DNA of 64,000 nt from Medicago truncatula (Eukaryota > Streptophyta > Magnoliopsida > Fabales > Fabaceae), in the NCBI RefSeq assembly GCF_003473485.1, contig NC_053049.1:17751001-17815000 (forward strand), written 5' to 3'. Below are positions 44,901-55,927 of this stretch, piece by piece. A model generated the notes under the pieces. The model was not told where the DNA came from. It worked only from the letters and a program-made list of their open reading frames with translations, and made no database searches. The position numbers were made by a program, and so were the translations under genes. Position 1 is the first letter of the stretch; every line of letters begins with the position of its first letter.

Positions 44901-47900
44901 ACAAATTTGAGTATGACAGAAATTTAGCCATCGGATGTTTGGTACACGATCTAACCGGTTTCCTAATTGTTATAGGTATATGTAAATCAGGATCATCACT
45001 TGTAGTAATAGAAGAAGACTTACCACGACACTTAGGAATAGAAGACTTACCAGGATTTGGATGATGATTAGGATCATTTCTTGGTTCAGATTCTTGGCAG
45101 GGCTAGAGAATGGGTCCTTCATCTCCCCTTTTATGGTCCCTTCTTTCATAGACATTTCCCTTCCAAATAGGATCACTGCTATTGAACCTGTTTTGTGTTT
45201 CTTTATTTGAGTCATTTTGTTGTGGCATTTCAGGCTCTTCCTCATTACTATCGATACCAAGAATTTGTTCATTATGGTTTTGATTTGAAAATGTTGGCCC
45301 AGAATTTGTAGGTACCTCATTCACATGCGGATTGAGTTCCATTATCGATTCTTGGGCATTTTCTTTTGGTGCACCAATGTTAGTCTCAGAATTTTGTGAC
45401 AACACTACATCACTTAAAGTAATAACTATTTGTTGAGGTTGATCCTTGAAGTCGGATCCATTGTCAAGGTAGTAGAGTCCTCCACTCTTTTTAGCACTGC
45501 CAATCATCTTCCCCGTGTTCAAATCCTTAAATATACAATGAGAATGAGAAAAGTTAGCTTGACAGTTTGTGTCCTCTGTTAACTTGGTAATTGATAATAG
45601 ATTATATGACAATTTAGGAACATGTAAGACATTTTTCAAGGTTAACAAAGGTGACAGAATGACAGAACCTTTCCTCGCAATGGCTGAAGAGAGTCATCTG
45701 CAATTTTAATTTTGTGGTTACCTGCACATGGACTATAAGACGCAAACAGACTCGACTCCCCAGTCATATGATCCGTAGCACCCGAATCAATAATCCAAGT
45801 AGGACTGGGTTTGACACTAACAAGAGCAGTATTGGGGAAATTACCTCTCTGAGCTATAGAGCAAGAAGGAGTTTGAGACCCAAACATCTTGTACAGTTGG
45901 TCTAATTGTTCCTTGGTGAAAGGAAATGAACTTGAAGAAGATTGATGCTCCTGATCAGAAGTAGTTGCCTGGAGAGCACGACCTTCCTTTCCTCCCTTTT
46001 TCTTCTAGTTTGGAGGTTTACCATGAAGCTTCCAGCATGTATCACGGGTGTGCCATTGATGGTTACAATGGTCACAGAATGGTTTCTTTCCATCTCTTTT
46101 TCCTTCTTCATTACCCTTGGTAACCAAAGCTGAGCTTTCGGTAATAGAAGCCGACTTACCCATCATAACACTTTGTCGAGCTTCTTCTCTTCTAACTTCT
46201 GAGAAAGTTTCCTAAAGTGTTGGTAATGGGATTCTTCCAAGTATTCTGCCTCGGACTTCATCAAGACAATTATTAAGACCAGCCAATAACACAAATACTC
46301 GGTCATTCTCTTGTCTCTTGAGAAACAAAACACTATCTTCAGTGCACCTCCAATTATCATCATAGCATAAATCTAATTCCTGCCATAACGCCATTAACTC
46401 GTTATAATAAGTGGTCACATCCATGTCACTCTGTTTGGCTTGCCACAATCGTGATTTGAGATCAAAAATTCGAGAAGAATTTTGAATATCAGAATATGTG
46501 GCTTTGACAGCATCCCAAACATTCTTTGCGGTTGGCAAGAACATATAGGGCTTCTTAACTGTTGACTCCATAGTGCTCAGCAGCCAAGCAATAATTGTTG
46601 AATTCTCAGACTTCCGAAATCTGTAATTTGGATCTGTTGTTGAAGGCATTTGGATTTCCCCTGTGATGAAGCTAAGTTTTCCCTTACCGTCTAGTATTAG
46701 TCTTACGGTTTGGGACCACTCCATGTAATTTTTTCCATCAAGGCGCTGAACTTCAAACTTGAGGGTATTAGAATAACCATCATTGCTGCCATAAGGACCG
46801 CTACTGCCAAAACTGCCACCGCCAGGGCCACCTCCACCAGAACCTCCACCGCCAGGGCCGCCACCACCAGAACCACCGCTGCCAGTAGTGGTGTTGCCGT
46901 TGTTATTGGTGACAATCGGTATGGGGCCGCTACCATTGTTTACCGTTTCTGGTTCTTGAGTTGGACCGCCGCTACTTGTGGTGGTCATAAAAGATGTTTT
47001 CAACGTCAGGTCAGGAATGGTTGTTGTCGTCTTCCATGGATTGTGATGAGCTATTAGAGAGACGAAAAAAAATTGCGATTTTGAGGGATCGCAAAAGATT
47101 AAGACTTGCAGTTAACTATTTGCAAGCTGCTAACCCTAATCGAACCATAAGGCTCTGATACCATATTGAAAAACATATAAGAAATCATATGAGAGATTAG
47201 AGGAATGATTCTTTCTTATTTTATTTCTGCAGTCCAAGACTGTTTATATATAAAAAGGAATTACAATAAACATAATGACAAATAATGTCTTATCATGACT
47301 AATGATGGCATAATATATTCTAATAATGACCAATAATATCATTTGACTTTTCTACAATTCCACACACATAGACATCCATTTAATTCATTGATCATTAAAA
47401 CCCATTTTACCCATTACTGATGTCAAGTAGTCCAATCTATACGATTGTAAGCCTTGTTAATATCAAGTTTTAACGCAACACAACCATTAGAACCTCTGAT
47501 CTTCGTCTTTATGTAGTGGATAAATTGTATAGCAATCATTGCATTGTCATGGATGGAACGACCCAAAATGAAATCTGACTGATTATCTAAAATATATTGA
47601 GGAATAACTACTTTCAAACGATTAGCAAGCACTTTAAAGATCAGCTTGTACAAAACATTTCACAAAGAAATCGGGCACCAATCTTTCATAATTTTTTTGA
47701 ATTGAACCTTTAGGAATGAGGGAAATATTAATCATATTTAAGTAGGTTGGAAACAGACCAATATTCAACGAACCACAACATTCATTGAAAATATCATCAC
47801 TGCAAAATTTCAAAAAATGCTGATGAAATCCCATATTATAACCATCAGGTCCTGGGCATTTATCAGGGTGCATAGAGAACATATCTAGACGGAATTCCTC

Positions 47901-50900
47901 TTTGGTGAAGGATTTTGTAAGCAATTGATATCCTTCAGAGTCACCGTACATTGCACGACATCAATAACAGGAGCTATAATATTATCCCGAGGCTGAAATA
48001 GATAAAAACAATAGTTTTTTTGCAATGGAGCACATACCTTAAGTGCCAGAAGTTTTGTAACCTTGATAATCCTCAAGGTACATAATTTAATTAACCTTTT
48101 CCCAAGGCGTTGCACCCGCGTGAAAAACAATTGTGTTTCGATCGTCGTCGTTTTACCAATGTGCTTTTGCTCGTTGTCTCCATTACGCATCATATTGCCA
48201 CATCAACATGTTCATCCTCTTTCATAGAACCCACATTTGAACCCGATCCTCCCATGTACTAATGCTACGAGTATGATCCAACTGGCGACAACAATCCTCA
48301 CTTTCGAGTTTCATCTTATTACAATGTTTCCTGCTCCAAGCAAACATGGCTTATGCGCACATATGTAGTCTATGAAGCACATATTGATCCATGTACCCTT
48401 GCCAACTCGCCTTAACCATATATCAAAATCAGTTTCAAGCTTATAAGCATTTTCAAATCTAAAGGTACGTTTAGACAAATGAGGTCGCTGCACAGGGTTA
48501 CAGTTTAACAAATTAAGGTAGTAATCTAACACTAGGGCTATCAAATTTGCAAGCTTTGCTTCCAGAAATATATTGAACCAACCTGAATTAGCCAAGGCAC
48601 AATCTAACCTCTCCTCAAAATCATGGGGGTGCTCAAACTTTTAAACCAAGTGTACGGATATCCCTCCACCTGCACATCAGACAAACCAAAGTTGAGAACC
48701 GCTTGCCTAAATCTGTTAATCAACCAATTCAAACGACTAGTTCTACCCCGCTTTTTATTAGCATCCATAATGTCATTAAAGTCCCTAAAAATACACCACA
48801 AACCAGTAACCTGACTAACTAATTGATGCATAAACTCTCGCTCATCATCCATAGATTGGTGATGTGATATGATGACTAGTATAGTGAAAATGAAGTGTTG
48901 AATAAGTGTACAAAAATAAAGAGTGTATAAATATAAGTTCTCTATTATTATATAAAATGTTACCAATTACTATTTTATGTCTAATATATTTGTCATTTAT
49001 GTGTCTAATGATGAAAATCTGGAATAGGTCGCAATACTTCAATATCAACAAGATCACAACATGGAAATTCCTAACTATCATTTGCCTTCTAAAATTTTAT
49101 GCATAGTTGTGGGTGTTCAATTAATGGTATTGTCATCTTTCTATAAGTTTATTGTTTTTTCTAACTTAAAATGTTTAATGCATGTTGTAAATAATATACT
49201 TATTTGGGAATGTAGGTAAAAGTCGACACAGATGAGATTTTTACTCTAGTTACATTATTTCCATTGCTCGAGGTTAGTTATTTCAAATATGTGGTAAATA
49301 TGTTTGTAGTGTCTATAAATATTCTTTTTTCTCTATCTTAAATAAAACATGAGATTTTAGTCCATACTTTTTTTTTTTTTTTTATAAAAACGACTAATTT
49401 TAATATCTCTTAGTGGGGACTCAAAGCACATGTTTTTATATATCTCAAATTTTATATAAAGACTCAATTTGAAAGATCCATAATTTTAGTTAAATTAAAA
49501 ATATACTTAACTCTTCTAATATCGTGTGTGTGTGTGTGAAGATAAAAAAAAAATTATGAATATAATTCGGGTTATTATTGTCGATGATTGCAGCAACAAG
49601 AATATGTATTAGAGGACAATCATGCACTTCATAGTCCTGATGAAATCTACTCTTTTAGTAAGTTGCTCACTTCAATGGAAACAAGTACACAGGGTGGACT
49701 TTATATTCCAAAGCAACATGCAGATAGATGCTTCCCTCAGCTGGTTTGTTTTAGTTGATGCTTGTGATTTTTTATTGTCTTTGATAATGTTATTGTATAT
49801 TTTTATTGATTGACTTGAAATTATTTTCAACTGTTATTCTACCCTTCATCATATATGTGTGTATATATACAGGGTTAAATATATTTTAGTCCCTATAGAA
49901 TTAAAATTCTTTTGTTAATACTAATAAAAGTTTTATTCAAAATTTTGTCCTCACATATTTTTATCAATTTATAAAATAAATAATTAGTAATTGAAATTAT
50001 TTTCTTAAACAACAAATGTTAGTATTTTGTTAGTATTTAGTCTTTATAAAAGAAAATAAGGATAAAAGTTGTACAAATTTTATATCGAGATCAAACATCA
50101 AAAATCATAAATTTTATAAGGACATATTTAATTCATACGTATGGACATGTTGAAACCATGAATGTATGTATCTACCTACACTTGTGTTAAGTTTTTACCA
50201 AATATTTGTTGTTTATTTTTGTAAGAATTATGTTTTAGTTTCATGTTTTTGTTATTTTGTTATAGGATATGACCCTTCAGCCACCAATGCAAGATCTAGT
50301 GGTGAAGGACTTGCAAGGAATTGAATGGAATTTTCGACATATTTATTGTGGTAAGTTTAAGTTGTTTTATTTAAACATTAGCATTACCTTCATTGTTAAC
50401 CAAAAAGAGTTTATGATTGACCTATATGTATATATATAACTACTCGTCATGCACAAAATCATTTTTGTTTCATATAAATAGAAAGGGGGTGTTTTGGGGT
50501 TGATGGTATGATTTGGTGATAATTGAGTCTCTCTAATGTTGTCCAATGTGTACAAGAGTTTAAAATTTTCATGGTTCCTGCAAAGTAAGAAAAAACTTAC
50601 TGACGACTTTTTTAAATACAGTCTTAAGATAATGATAGTGAGAGAAAATATTTTATAGATTAAAATTATTGAAAAAATAATAATTTGTTTGACAATATTA
50701 TTTTAGGAGAATTTTTTTGTCCATTTAAATTTGTTCAAAAAAATTTGTTTGTGAGAAAAATTAATTAGTTCAACAATTTTTTTTTGTCCTTTTAATTTTG
50801 AAGCGTCTCAAGAACCATTGTGAATACAACTATTTTTGTTATCTATTAGATTAAATTTGTAACCTCAATAATTATAATTTAAATATCTTCCGAGAAAATT

Positions 50901-52697
50901 GTAAAATGATTGTAGTGTCACTTTAATAATGATTGCTCACTCTCCCAATTTTCGGTTTTTTTTCTTTTCAAAAATAGAACTATTTTTCTTGCAAGAATGA
51001 AGTCATCATTTATTTATTTTTCTTTCTAATTTATATCTTCTTATAACATGAAATGCAGATCATGAGAGAGCACACTTGCTTACTAATGGTTGGAACACAT
51101 TTGTAAACTCTAAAAATCTTCGTCCTGGAGATTCATGTATTTTTGTCAGGTTATCTTTTTTTTCTTCATTTTTATTTCACTGTATTCTATGAGATTTAGA
51201 AATGCATTTCAATCTATAAATTCTCTTGTAATTGGCAATTTATGTATCTACCAATAACATTGTTACTCGTTTTGTACACATTAATTTTATGTCATAGAAA
51301 TTTACCTGGACAATACTTGTGTTATTGTAGTGGAGAGAATGGTGAAATTGGTATTGGGATTCGTCGAGCAATGAAACAACATAGCCACATATGCACTAAA
51401 TTGTGTCAACAATCAAGTCAAAACATTCAACTTGGAGCATTGGCAGCTGTAGTCCATGCTGTTTCTATTGGAAGTCTGTTCCATCTCCAATACCACCCTT
51501 GGTGAGATACCAATGATTTTAAAATTTAAAATATAAATGAACATATTTTTTCCAACATTGAAAATTTGTATAAATATGCCCTTTGAGAATACACTTTTTA
51601 AAAAATGTTAGCACTAATACACATCTTTTGTAGGATTGCTCCCTTTGAATTTATGATTCCTCTGAAAACTTATGTTGAGTCCATTGAAAAAGACTACTCA
51701 ATTGGAACGAGGGTACACATGTTGTCTGAAGTTGGAGGATGTCCAAGAAGGTGATTATGATGTCAAATTAATATGGTTGATTCATGATTTTTTTTTTTAT
51801 CACTTTTATGATAAGTGTGAACAATATACATTTTAATATATACTTTTCAATACCAGTCTTGCTGATAGTCAAAATTTAAATTGGAGCCACTAAATAATAT
51901 GGATTTAACATTAATTTAGTCAGACCCGTATGAATTTTAGTAAATACAAAGACATGTAATTAAAATAGTGTATTGCTAGCATTTTTCTTATTTTAATTTG
52001 AAATATATGCATCTATTTGTAATAATTATGTCTTTTTACATTTTTGTTTCTTTATAGGTATGGTACAATAGTTGGTAATGAAGATATTGATCCCATTAGG
52101 TGGCCAGGTTCAGAATGGAGATGTATCAAGGTAAAATCAAATATCTTACTATGATTTATAATTAGTACCCATGATGTTTTAGTTAATACATTTTTCTTTT
52201 AACTTGATTGATTTAAATAAATTTAATTACATCTCCTCTTAGGTGCAATGGGATTCCATGCTAAATATTGAGAGGGTTTGTCCATGGTGGATTGAGCCCT
52301 TGGGATCTCCCAAGATTATGTTGAAGGGCATTCCAATTTTCCCTTTACCAAATAAAACAGATGTACCTAACCCATCATTGCTTGGATTAAATAACTTCGC
52401 TAATGAGAGTAAGTTATTATTTGTTGATTTCTTAGATTTTAGATTTTTTATATTAATTTTATGTTTTTGCTAATATGTTGTGTTTACTATAATCATTGTG
52501 CCGATTGAATTCTCTTATTGTTATCAGATATAACTGGGAGTTCCTCTAAACCTGAATATCACAAAGTGGATATGGACTTGGAAGGTCAACAATACAATAC
52601 TGGAAATGATAAAAAGTCAATCTTTTCCATTTTTGCTTTCTTTATATGTCTTTGCTTTTTTACATTTGTAATTTTTGTCTTTCGTCCTCTTCTATAA
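38927..52697 (+). CDS. ARF: Auxin response factor-like protein, divergent, no PB1 seen
   Basis: Twelve exons: 38927-38969, 39093-39193, 49028-49126, 49216-49272, 49594-49743, 50266-50350, 51059-51149, 51331-51501, 51634-51750, 52058-52130, 52243-52408 and 52528-52697. They sum to 1323 nt (440 residues), with all phases matching. Domains are an N-terminal dimerisation part ([32 protein letters not shown]), a B3 domain at about residues 121-223, a second dimerisation part with [14 protein letters not shown], and the ARF/ancillary region (WRCIKVQWDS ... PWWIEPL). ARFs bind auxin-response elements in target promoters. The usual B3 contact residues are replaced (Q133, C178, E181, A183; see findings). 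The frame ends 50 codons into exon 12 with no PB1 domain. Exon 1 could instead use a donor at about 38977. Intron 2 is 9834 bp, filled by nested retroelements. Confidence 0.85.
39330..39455 (-). mobile_element. tRNA-derived SINE in ARF intron 2
   Basis: On the minus strand the sequence reads GTGAGCACATCTCGGTTAGC (A-box-like), then GGACAATGAAGTATGCAAC. GTCGGAGTTCAAACCTCACG (B-box-like) follows, with CCACTTATTCACC at the end. This matches the layout of the common legume SINE that starts GTGAGCTTAGCTCAGTTGG and ends near CACTTATTCACC. It is diverged. Confidence 0.65.
39456..40511. other. ARF intron 2, left part
   Basis: Very AT-rich intronic sequence between the SINE and the LINE tail. It has many T-runs, and I see no gene or defined element. 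Confidence 0.5.
40526..40819. repeat. 254-bp insert flanked by a 20-bp direct repeat
   Basis: The 20-bp sequence at 40526-40545 (GATGTTCATAGCATTTCATT) recurs exactly at 40800-40819. The 254 bp between them are unlike the LINE and AT-rich. Perfect flanking repeats of this length are typical of target-site duplications made by LINE-type machinery, so this looks like a SINE-like or truncated-LINE insertion into the LINE's 3' end. I find no poly-A tail or pol III boxes to confirm it. Confidence 0.6.
43122..43314 (-). repeat. Copia 3' LTR (193 bp)
   Basis: This is the lower-coordinate LTR of the minus-strand copia element. It is bounded by ATTCC on the left and the polypurine tract on the right. 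Confidence 0.95.
43322..44940 (-). pseudogene. Copia reverse transcriptase/RNase H region
   Basis: The open part (44482-43322, 386 residues) carries the RT fingers/palm with [13 protein letters not shown]. It also has the connection region ([20 protein letters not shown]) and RNase H with DADWAG, SSAEAEF and LFCDSKAA. The C-terminus reads [19 protein letters not shown]. The N-terminal RT part (44931 downward: [20 protein letters not shown]) is separated by at least two in-frame stops (TAA near 44681 and TAG near 44498), so the polyprotein cannot be read through. Similar RT-RH sequences are common in plant Ty1/copia families. Confidence 0.9.
44941..45648 (-). pseudogene. Copia GAG-pre-integrase joined to pre-RT linker
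   Basis: From 45648 down, the frame reads [20 protein letters not shown] and [12 protein letters not shown], the usual pre-integrase segment. It then passes straight into an acidic Asn/Gln/Glu-rich linker of the sort found before RT. The zinc-binding HHCC and DDE integrase core, normally about 250-300 residues, is not there. This is an internal deletion shared with many non-autonomous copia copies. Confidence 0.75.
45642..46163 (-). pseudogene. Copia zinc knuckle and aspartic protease region
   Basis: It contains [14 protein letters not shown], a CX2CX4HX4C nucleic-acid-binding knuckle at about 46085-46040, and [12 protein letters not shown], the D-S-G protease active-site motif at about 45795. 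A TAG near 46005 and frame changes interrupt the region. Confidence 0.85.
46212..47003 (-). CDS. Copia gag protein, open 263 codons
   Basis: The frame from the ATG at 47003 is open for 263 codons. It has a Gly/Ser-rich N-terminus ([14 protein letters not shown]) and a copia gag domain ([69 protein letters not shown]). It is the only part of the element that still looks translatable. It would form the capsid-like particle, but without its own integrase any movement would need help in trans. Confidence 0.8.
   Translation of the reverse strand: MKTSFMTTTSSGGPTQEPETVNNGSGPIPIVTNNNGNTTTGSGGSGGGGPGGGGSGGGGPGGGSFGSSGPYGSNDGYSNTLKFEVQRLDGKNYMEWSQTVRLILDGKGKLSFITGEIQMPSTTDPNYRFRKSENSTIIAWLLSTMESTVKKPYMFLPTAKNVWDAVKATYSDIQNSSRIFDLKSRLWQAKQSDMDVTTYYNELMALWQELDLCYDDNWRCTEDSVLFLKRQENDRVFVLLAGLNNCLDEVRGRILGRIPLPTL
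47151..47163 (-). other. Copia primer-binding site
   Basis: TGGTATCAGAGCC on the minus strand directly abuts the LTR. It is the standard plant copia primer site complementary to the 3' end of initiator-Met tRNA. Confidence 0.9.
47164..47356 (-). repeat. Copia 5' LTR (193 bp)
   Basis: This is the upper-coordinate LTR. It differs from the other LTR at three sites and is followed by the ATTCC target duplication. Confidence 0.95.
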
Positions 52698-55439
52698 TTA
52701 TTTATTTTCGATAAGAAAATAATCTAAGTAACAAAGACATATCATATTGAATGATCAAACTTGAACTAAGTCTATATTGCATAAGTGAAGCAGATGTTGT
52801 ATCGCTCCATAAGTTTGTTTGTGCTAATAGATTAATAAAGTTCATCATTAGATGAAAGGTGCAAGAAAACACAAAAATAAAAGGAGTTTAACTTGTGTTT
52901 AGTTAGACTCGACTATTTTTATATTCTATTTTAAATCTCTTTATTTTATCTAAGTACCTTTCTATGTTGGGATAAATAGTTGAAGATGGAATGAAAATGG
53001 AGGGTGGGGGGGGGGGGGGTGGACAACTCAAACTAGGTGCTACATCTAATCCTCCCTGACAAAAGATATTTGTCTCATTCAACGATGACTTGATCCATTA
53101 GTTAATCCCAAACTAATTGCATGTTATTGATGCTCCTTCAAACAATTTATTTAGTATAACTTCGTTGCTACTATTGAGCCATTTACAAAGTTTTGAGTTT
53201 ATGTTTGTTGTAAAAGAAATTCATTATAGTTTATTGTAGCTTATGTGCTTCCTTTATTACCATACAAATCTATAATGTTCGACCAAATTAATTATATTTA
53301 GGCTTTTAGAAATAAGTTTATAAAATTTATAAAATTATTAACTCGATTGAACTGAATCAAACCTACATATTTTTCATTGGTTTTGAATTTGTTTTTTTTT
53401 CTTTCTGCAAAGGTTTTAGAATTTGGTTCGTATGTCATAAAAATTTATTATAAAATCCAATTCAAATTAATTATTTTTATTGGTTCAAATTTATTTTCTT
53501 TTAACTCCTTAATAGAGAACGTTTTGTTGGCCAATTTATCTATGACAAATGTTAAATGTAGAAATATTTGTCTTTGTGAGCATAACTCAAATGATAGAGA
53601 CATTGTTGGGCAATTCACTTGTATAATTGTCCTTTTAAGCTTCCTAATCTTTGGACGCTCTGGGAGATGAGTTGGAGTTCATTGTTATTTTTGTAGTTTC
53701 CGAATGTTTTTTTTACCGTTTTGGGTTGCCTAACTATTGGTTTCCGTAATTTTTATTTTCTGCTTTTGTTTTTCTTCTTTTGACCTTTTTTCAGAGGGTT
53801 TTGGTTTGGTCCTCTGGCAAAAGAAATTTGTCTCATTCAACAATGACTTGATCCATTATCACCAAACTAGTTAACCAAAAACTAATTGCATTTTATAAGT
53901 AACATCATAGTTTTTTGAACACTTTCAAAATTTATTATAATATTTTTTTTAGGGGAAAATTTATTATAATAATGATAAATTTAAATATATTTGATTTCAG
54001 ATGCGTTTTTTTTAAAGTTGATTTAAGATGCGGTTGTTTTCATGTAATTATTTAAATAATTATTTTAATTTAGATAAATTTATCCATAAGGTGTTACATC
54101 AACAGGAAAAATTAGTCTTGTAACTCTAACTCCATAAGCGTAGGTACCTATTAAGTATCAGCATTTAGGGAGAAACAATTTGAGTTCTTAATTAGATGAA
54201 GGTAATGATAGATAATTAGTGGGCTCCTTTAAAAACACTAAATGTGTAATTTTATGTGAGGTATATCGAACACTACATATGGATACCGTCCCCATACAAT
54301 ATTCGAATGTTGATGCATCAGATTGTGAGAGTCTAACTCCTTCTATTAGAATCAACCTCGTTTGTGCAAGAACTTTTTAAAAACAAACGTTTGTGTGCAT
54401 AGTTTGGTTGCACACAATCTGTCTTAATATAATTCCAACAATATAACATCATATTCATAGATATATGAAGAAAAAAGGAATTTAAGATACATATAACATA
54501 TAAAATCTACAAACTTGCATCATGAACGACAAATCTACAACTTTACATTTAACCACTAACCGAATCCAAGCGTGATAATGTATAAAGAATTTAACTTACA
54601 TAAACATATTTAAAGCGAAAAAGATTCGGAAGACTAATATGAGGCCTAAAAATTTAGGGGGTCTAAAACTTTTGCTTTAAAAAAAATCAAGGTCTAGGTT
54701 TAATATGCAGTTTGTCATCGACTTATTTTTAGGCACGTATGATCTTTTTTAAAGCTTGGTCAGCCCGAGAACCTGCCGAAAGGTCTATTTCATTTGAACT
54801 TGTTTAAATAAGTAATTTTGCTTATGTTTACATAAACTAATAGACTAATGAGACTTGCTTATCAAAATTGACTTTAAAAAAACCTAACTTTTATTTAAAA
54901 AATCTTACACAAGATTGTTGTAGACTAAATCGTAGGTCTTTATCGGTTGATCTGGTCTATTCGACTAGTCACCATACTAGCAGTAATTAAAATAAGTATT
55001 TGTAATTTATATATAAAAATGTGTTTATAACTATAAGATAAATAACCAAAAAACAACTACAATAATGGTGGTTTTAATCCGTTAAAAAACGAAGGACATG
55101 ACATGACAATTTTAGTTGTATAATATTTAATTTGTAAAACTGTTACATGGACAAAACAAACCGGAGCCAAGAGAGACAACAAAACTGAAATTTTTGTTTT
55201 TGCTCAAGTGCAATTTGTCTAAAATACCAAAAGTAACATTATATCCATAAAAAATTGTATAAGACCGGAAACAATTCAATACGATAAAAATTTGTCCTTG
55301 GTTGTTTGTGTTGCGCTTCTATTTAGTACTTACTCTTTAACCGCGACATCACAAGATAAATCTTATTTTAGAAGAAAATAAAAAATATTTATATTTTTTG
55401 TTTTATTTAATTGTTTGTGGGTTTAGCTTGTTGTATAAG
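52698..55439. other. Intergenic between ARF-like and CTP synthase genes
   Basis: No gene is supported. It holds a run of 14 G (53006-53019) and a direct repeat of about 90 bp (about 53055-53145 and 53810-53900). Near 54640-54960 a patch (GGCCTAAAAATTTAGGGGGT ... TTATCGGTTGATCTGGTC) resembles decayed hAT-like elements. I searched the first part for a PB1-type exon of the ARF gene and saw none. Confidence 0.45.
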
Positions 55440-55657
55440 TTGAAAGGTGAAACCTTTGCTTCATTGTTTCCCCGCCGCCTGAAAACAAGCAACAACAAGA
55501 AGAGAGTGAGAGAGAGCGCCGAAAAGCGAAACCTGAAAAGCGATTATTCTGAAAAGCGCTTCTTCTTTTGGATTCACACAACAACCCTCTTTTCCATTTC
55601 CTTGCATGCACATTGCTTCTCATTCATTCATTCACATAATCCCCCATTACCAACAAG
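55440..55657 (+). other. Likely 5'-UTR exon of CTP synthase
   Basis: This mixed-composition segment (AAAACAAGCAACAACAAGAA ... CCCCCATTACCAACAAG) ends at a GTTTCT donor at 55658. A matching acceptor (TTGCATAG) at 56737 starts a 47-base leader (56738-56784) directly before the CTP synthase ATG. The intron between them (55658-56737) contains MITEs. Leader introns are common in plant housekeeping genes. The transcription start is not determined. Confidence 0.5.
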
Positions 55658-55927
55658 GTTTCTCATTATTCTCATTTCTTTGCTATAACCCATTTTTTCT
55701 TTTGTTCTAAAGTTTCGTTTTTTATCTTGCATGTTGTGTTTTCTCATTGCCCTTTTATCTATTTTATTATCTGTTAATGTTTGTTTTATTGTTGTTGTTT
55801 TGAAAAATGGATCTCAAAAAATAACCTACTTATAGGGTTTTGTCAGTTTCTTATAGGCTCTTTTCAAAAAGGTTAAAAGTATAATAATTTATTCAAAGTT
55901 AATCATGCCCTTTTGGATTAACTATTT

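Larger units (their letters stand above)
43122..47356 (-). mobile_element. Ty1/copia retrotransposon, nearly complete, 4235 bp
   Basis: Two 193-bp LTRs (43122-43314 and 47164-47356) differ at only three positions, all transitions. The flanks carry the 5-bp target duplication ATTCC (43117-43121 and 47357-47361). On the minus strand LTRs read TGTAG...CAATA. A primer-binding site TGGTATCAGAGCC abuts the 5' LTR (47151-47163), and a polypurine tract (GAGGGAGGG, 43315-43323) abuts the 3' LTR. Gag, a protease motif and RT/RNase H are present in copia order, but the integrase catalytic core is missing and the frame has stops. It is inserted into the LINE at 40512-48860. Confidence 0.95.
40512..48860 (-). 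mobile_element. L1-type LINE, split by a copia element
   Basis: The minus-strand remnants appear in LINE order. Endonuclease is at about 48850-48610 ([19 protein letters not shown]). RT is at about 47950-47420 ([23 protein letters not shown], [14 protein letters not shown]). After the copia insertion, RT continues at 43096-42830 ([25 protein letters not shown]). Thumb and connection follow at 42770-42050, then zf-RVT at 42057-41500 and an RNase H-like tail near 41250-41050. The 3' end is a T-run (40513-40523) on the plus strand. There are many stops and frameshifts, so it is dead. The 5' end is truncated inside the endonuclease. Without the copia insert about 4.1 kb remains. It sits antisense in intron 2 of the ARF-like gene. 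Confidence 0.85.

Noticed and set aside
46703..47057. Long Ala/Val- or Thr/Ala-rich frames on both strands around 46.7-47.0 kb
   Set aside because: They are other-frame readings of the Gly/Ser-rich gag N-terminus of the copia element, not genes.
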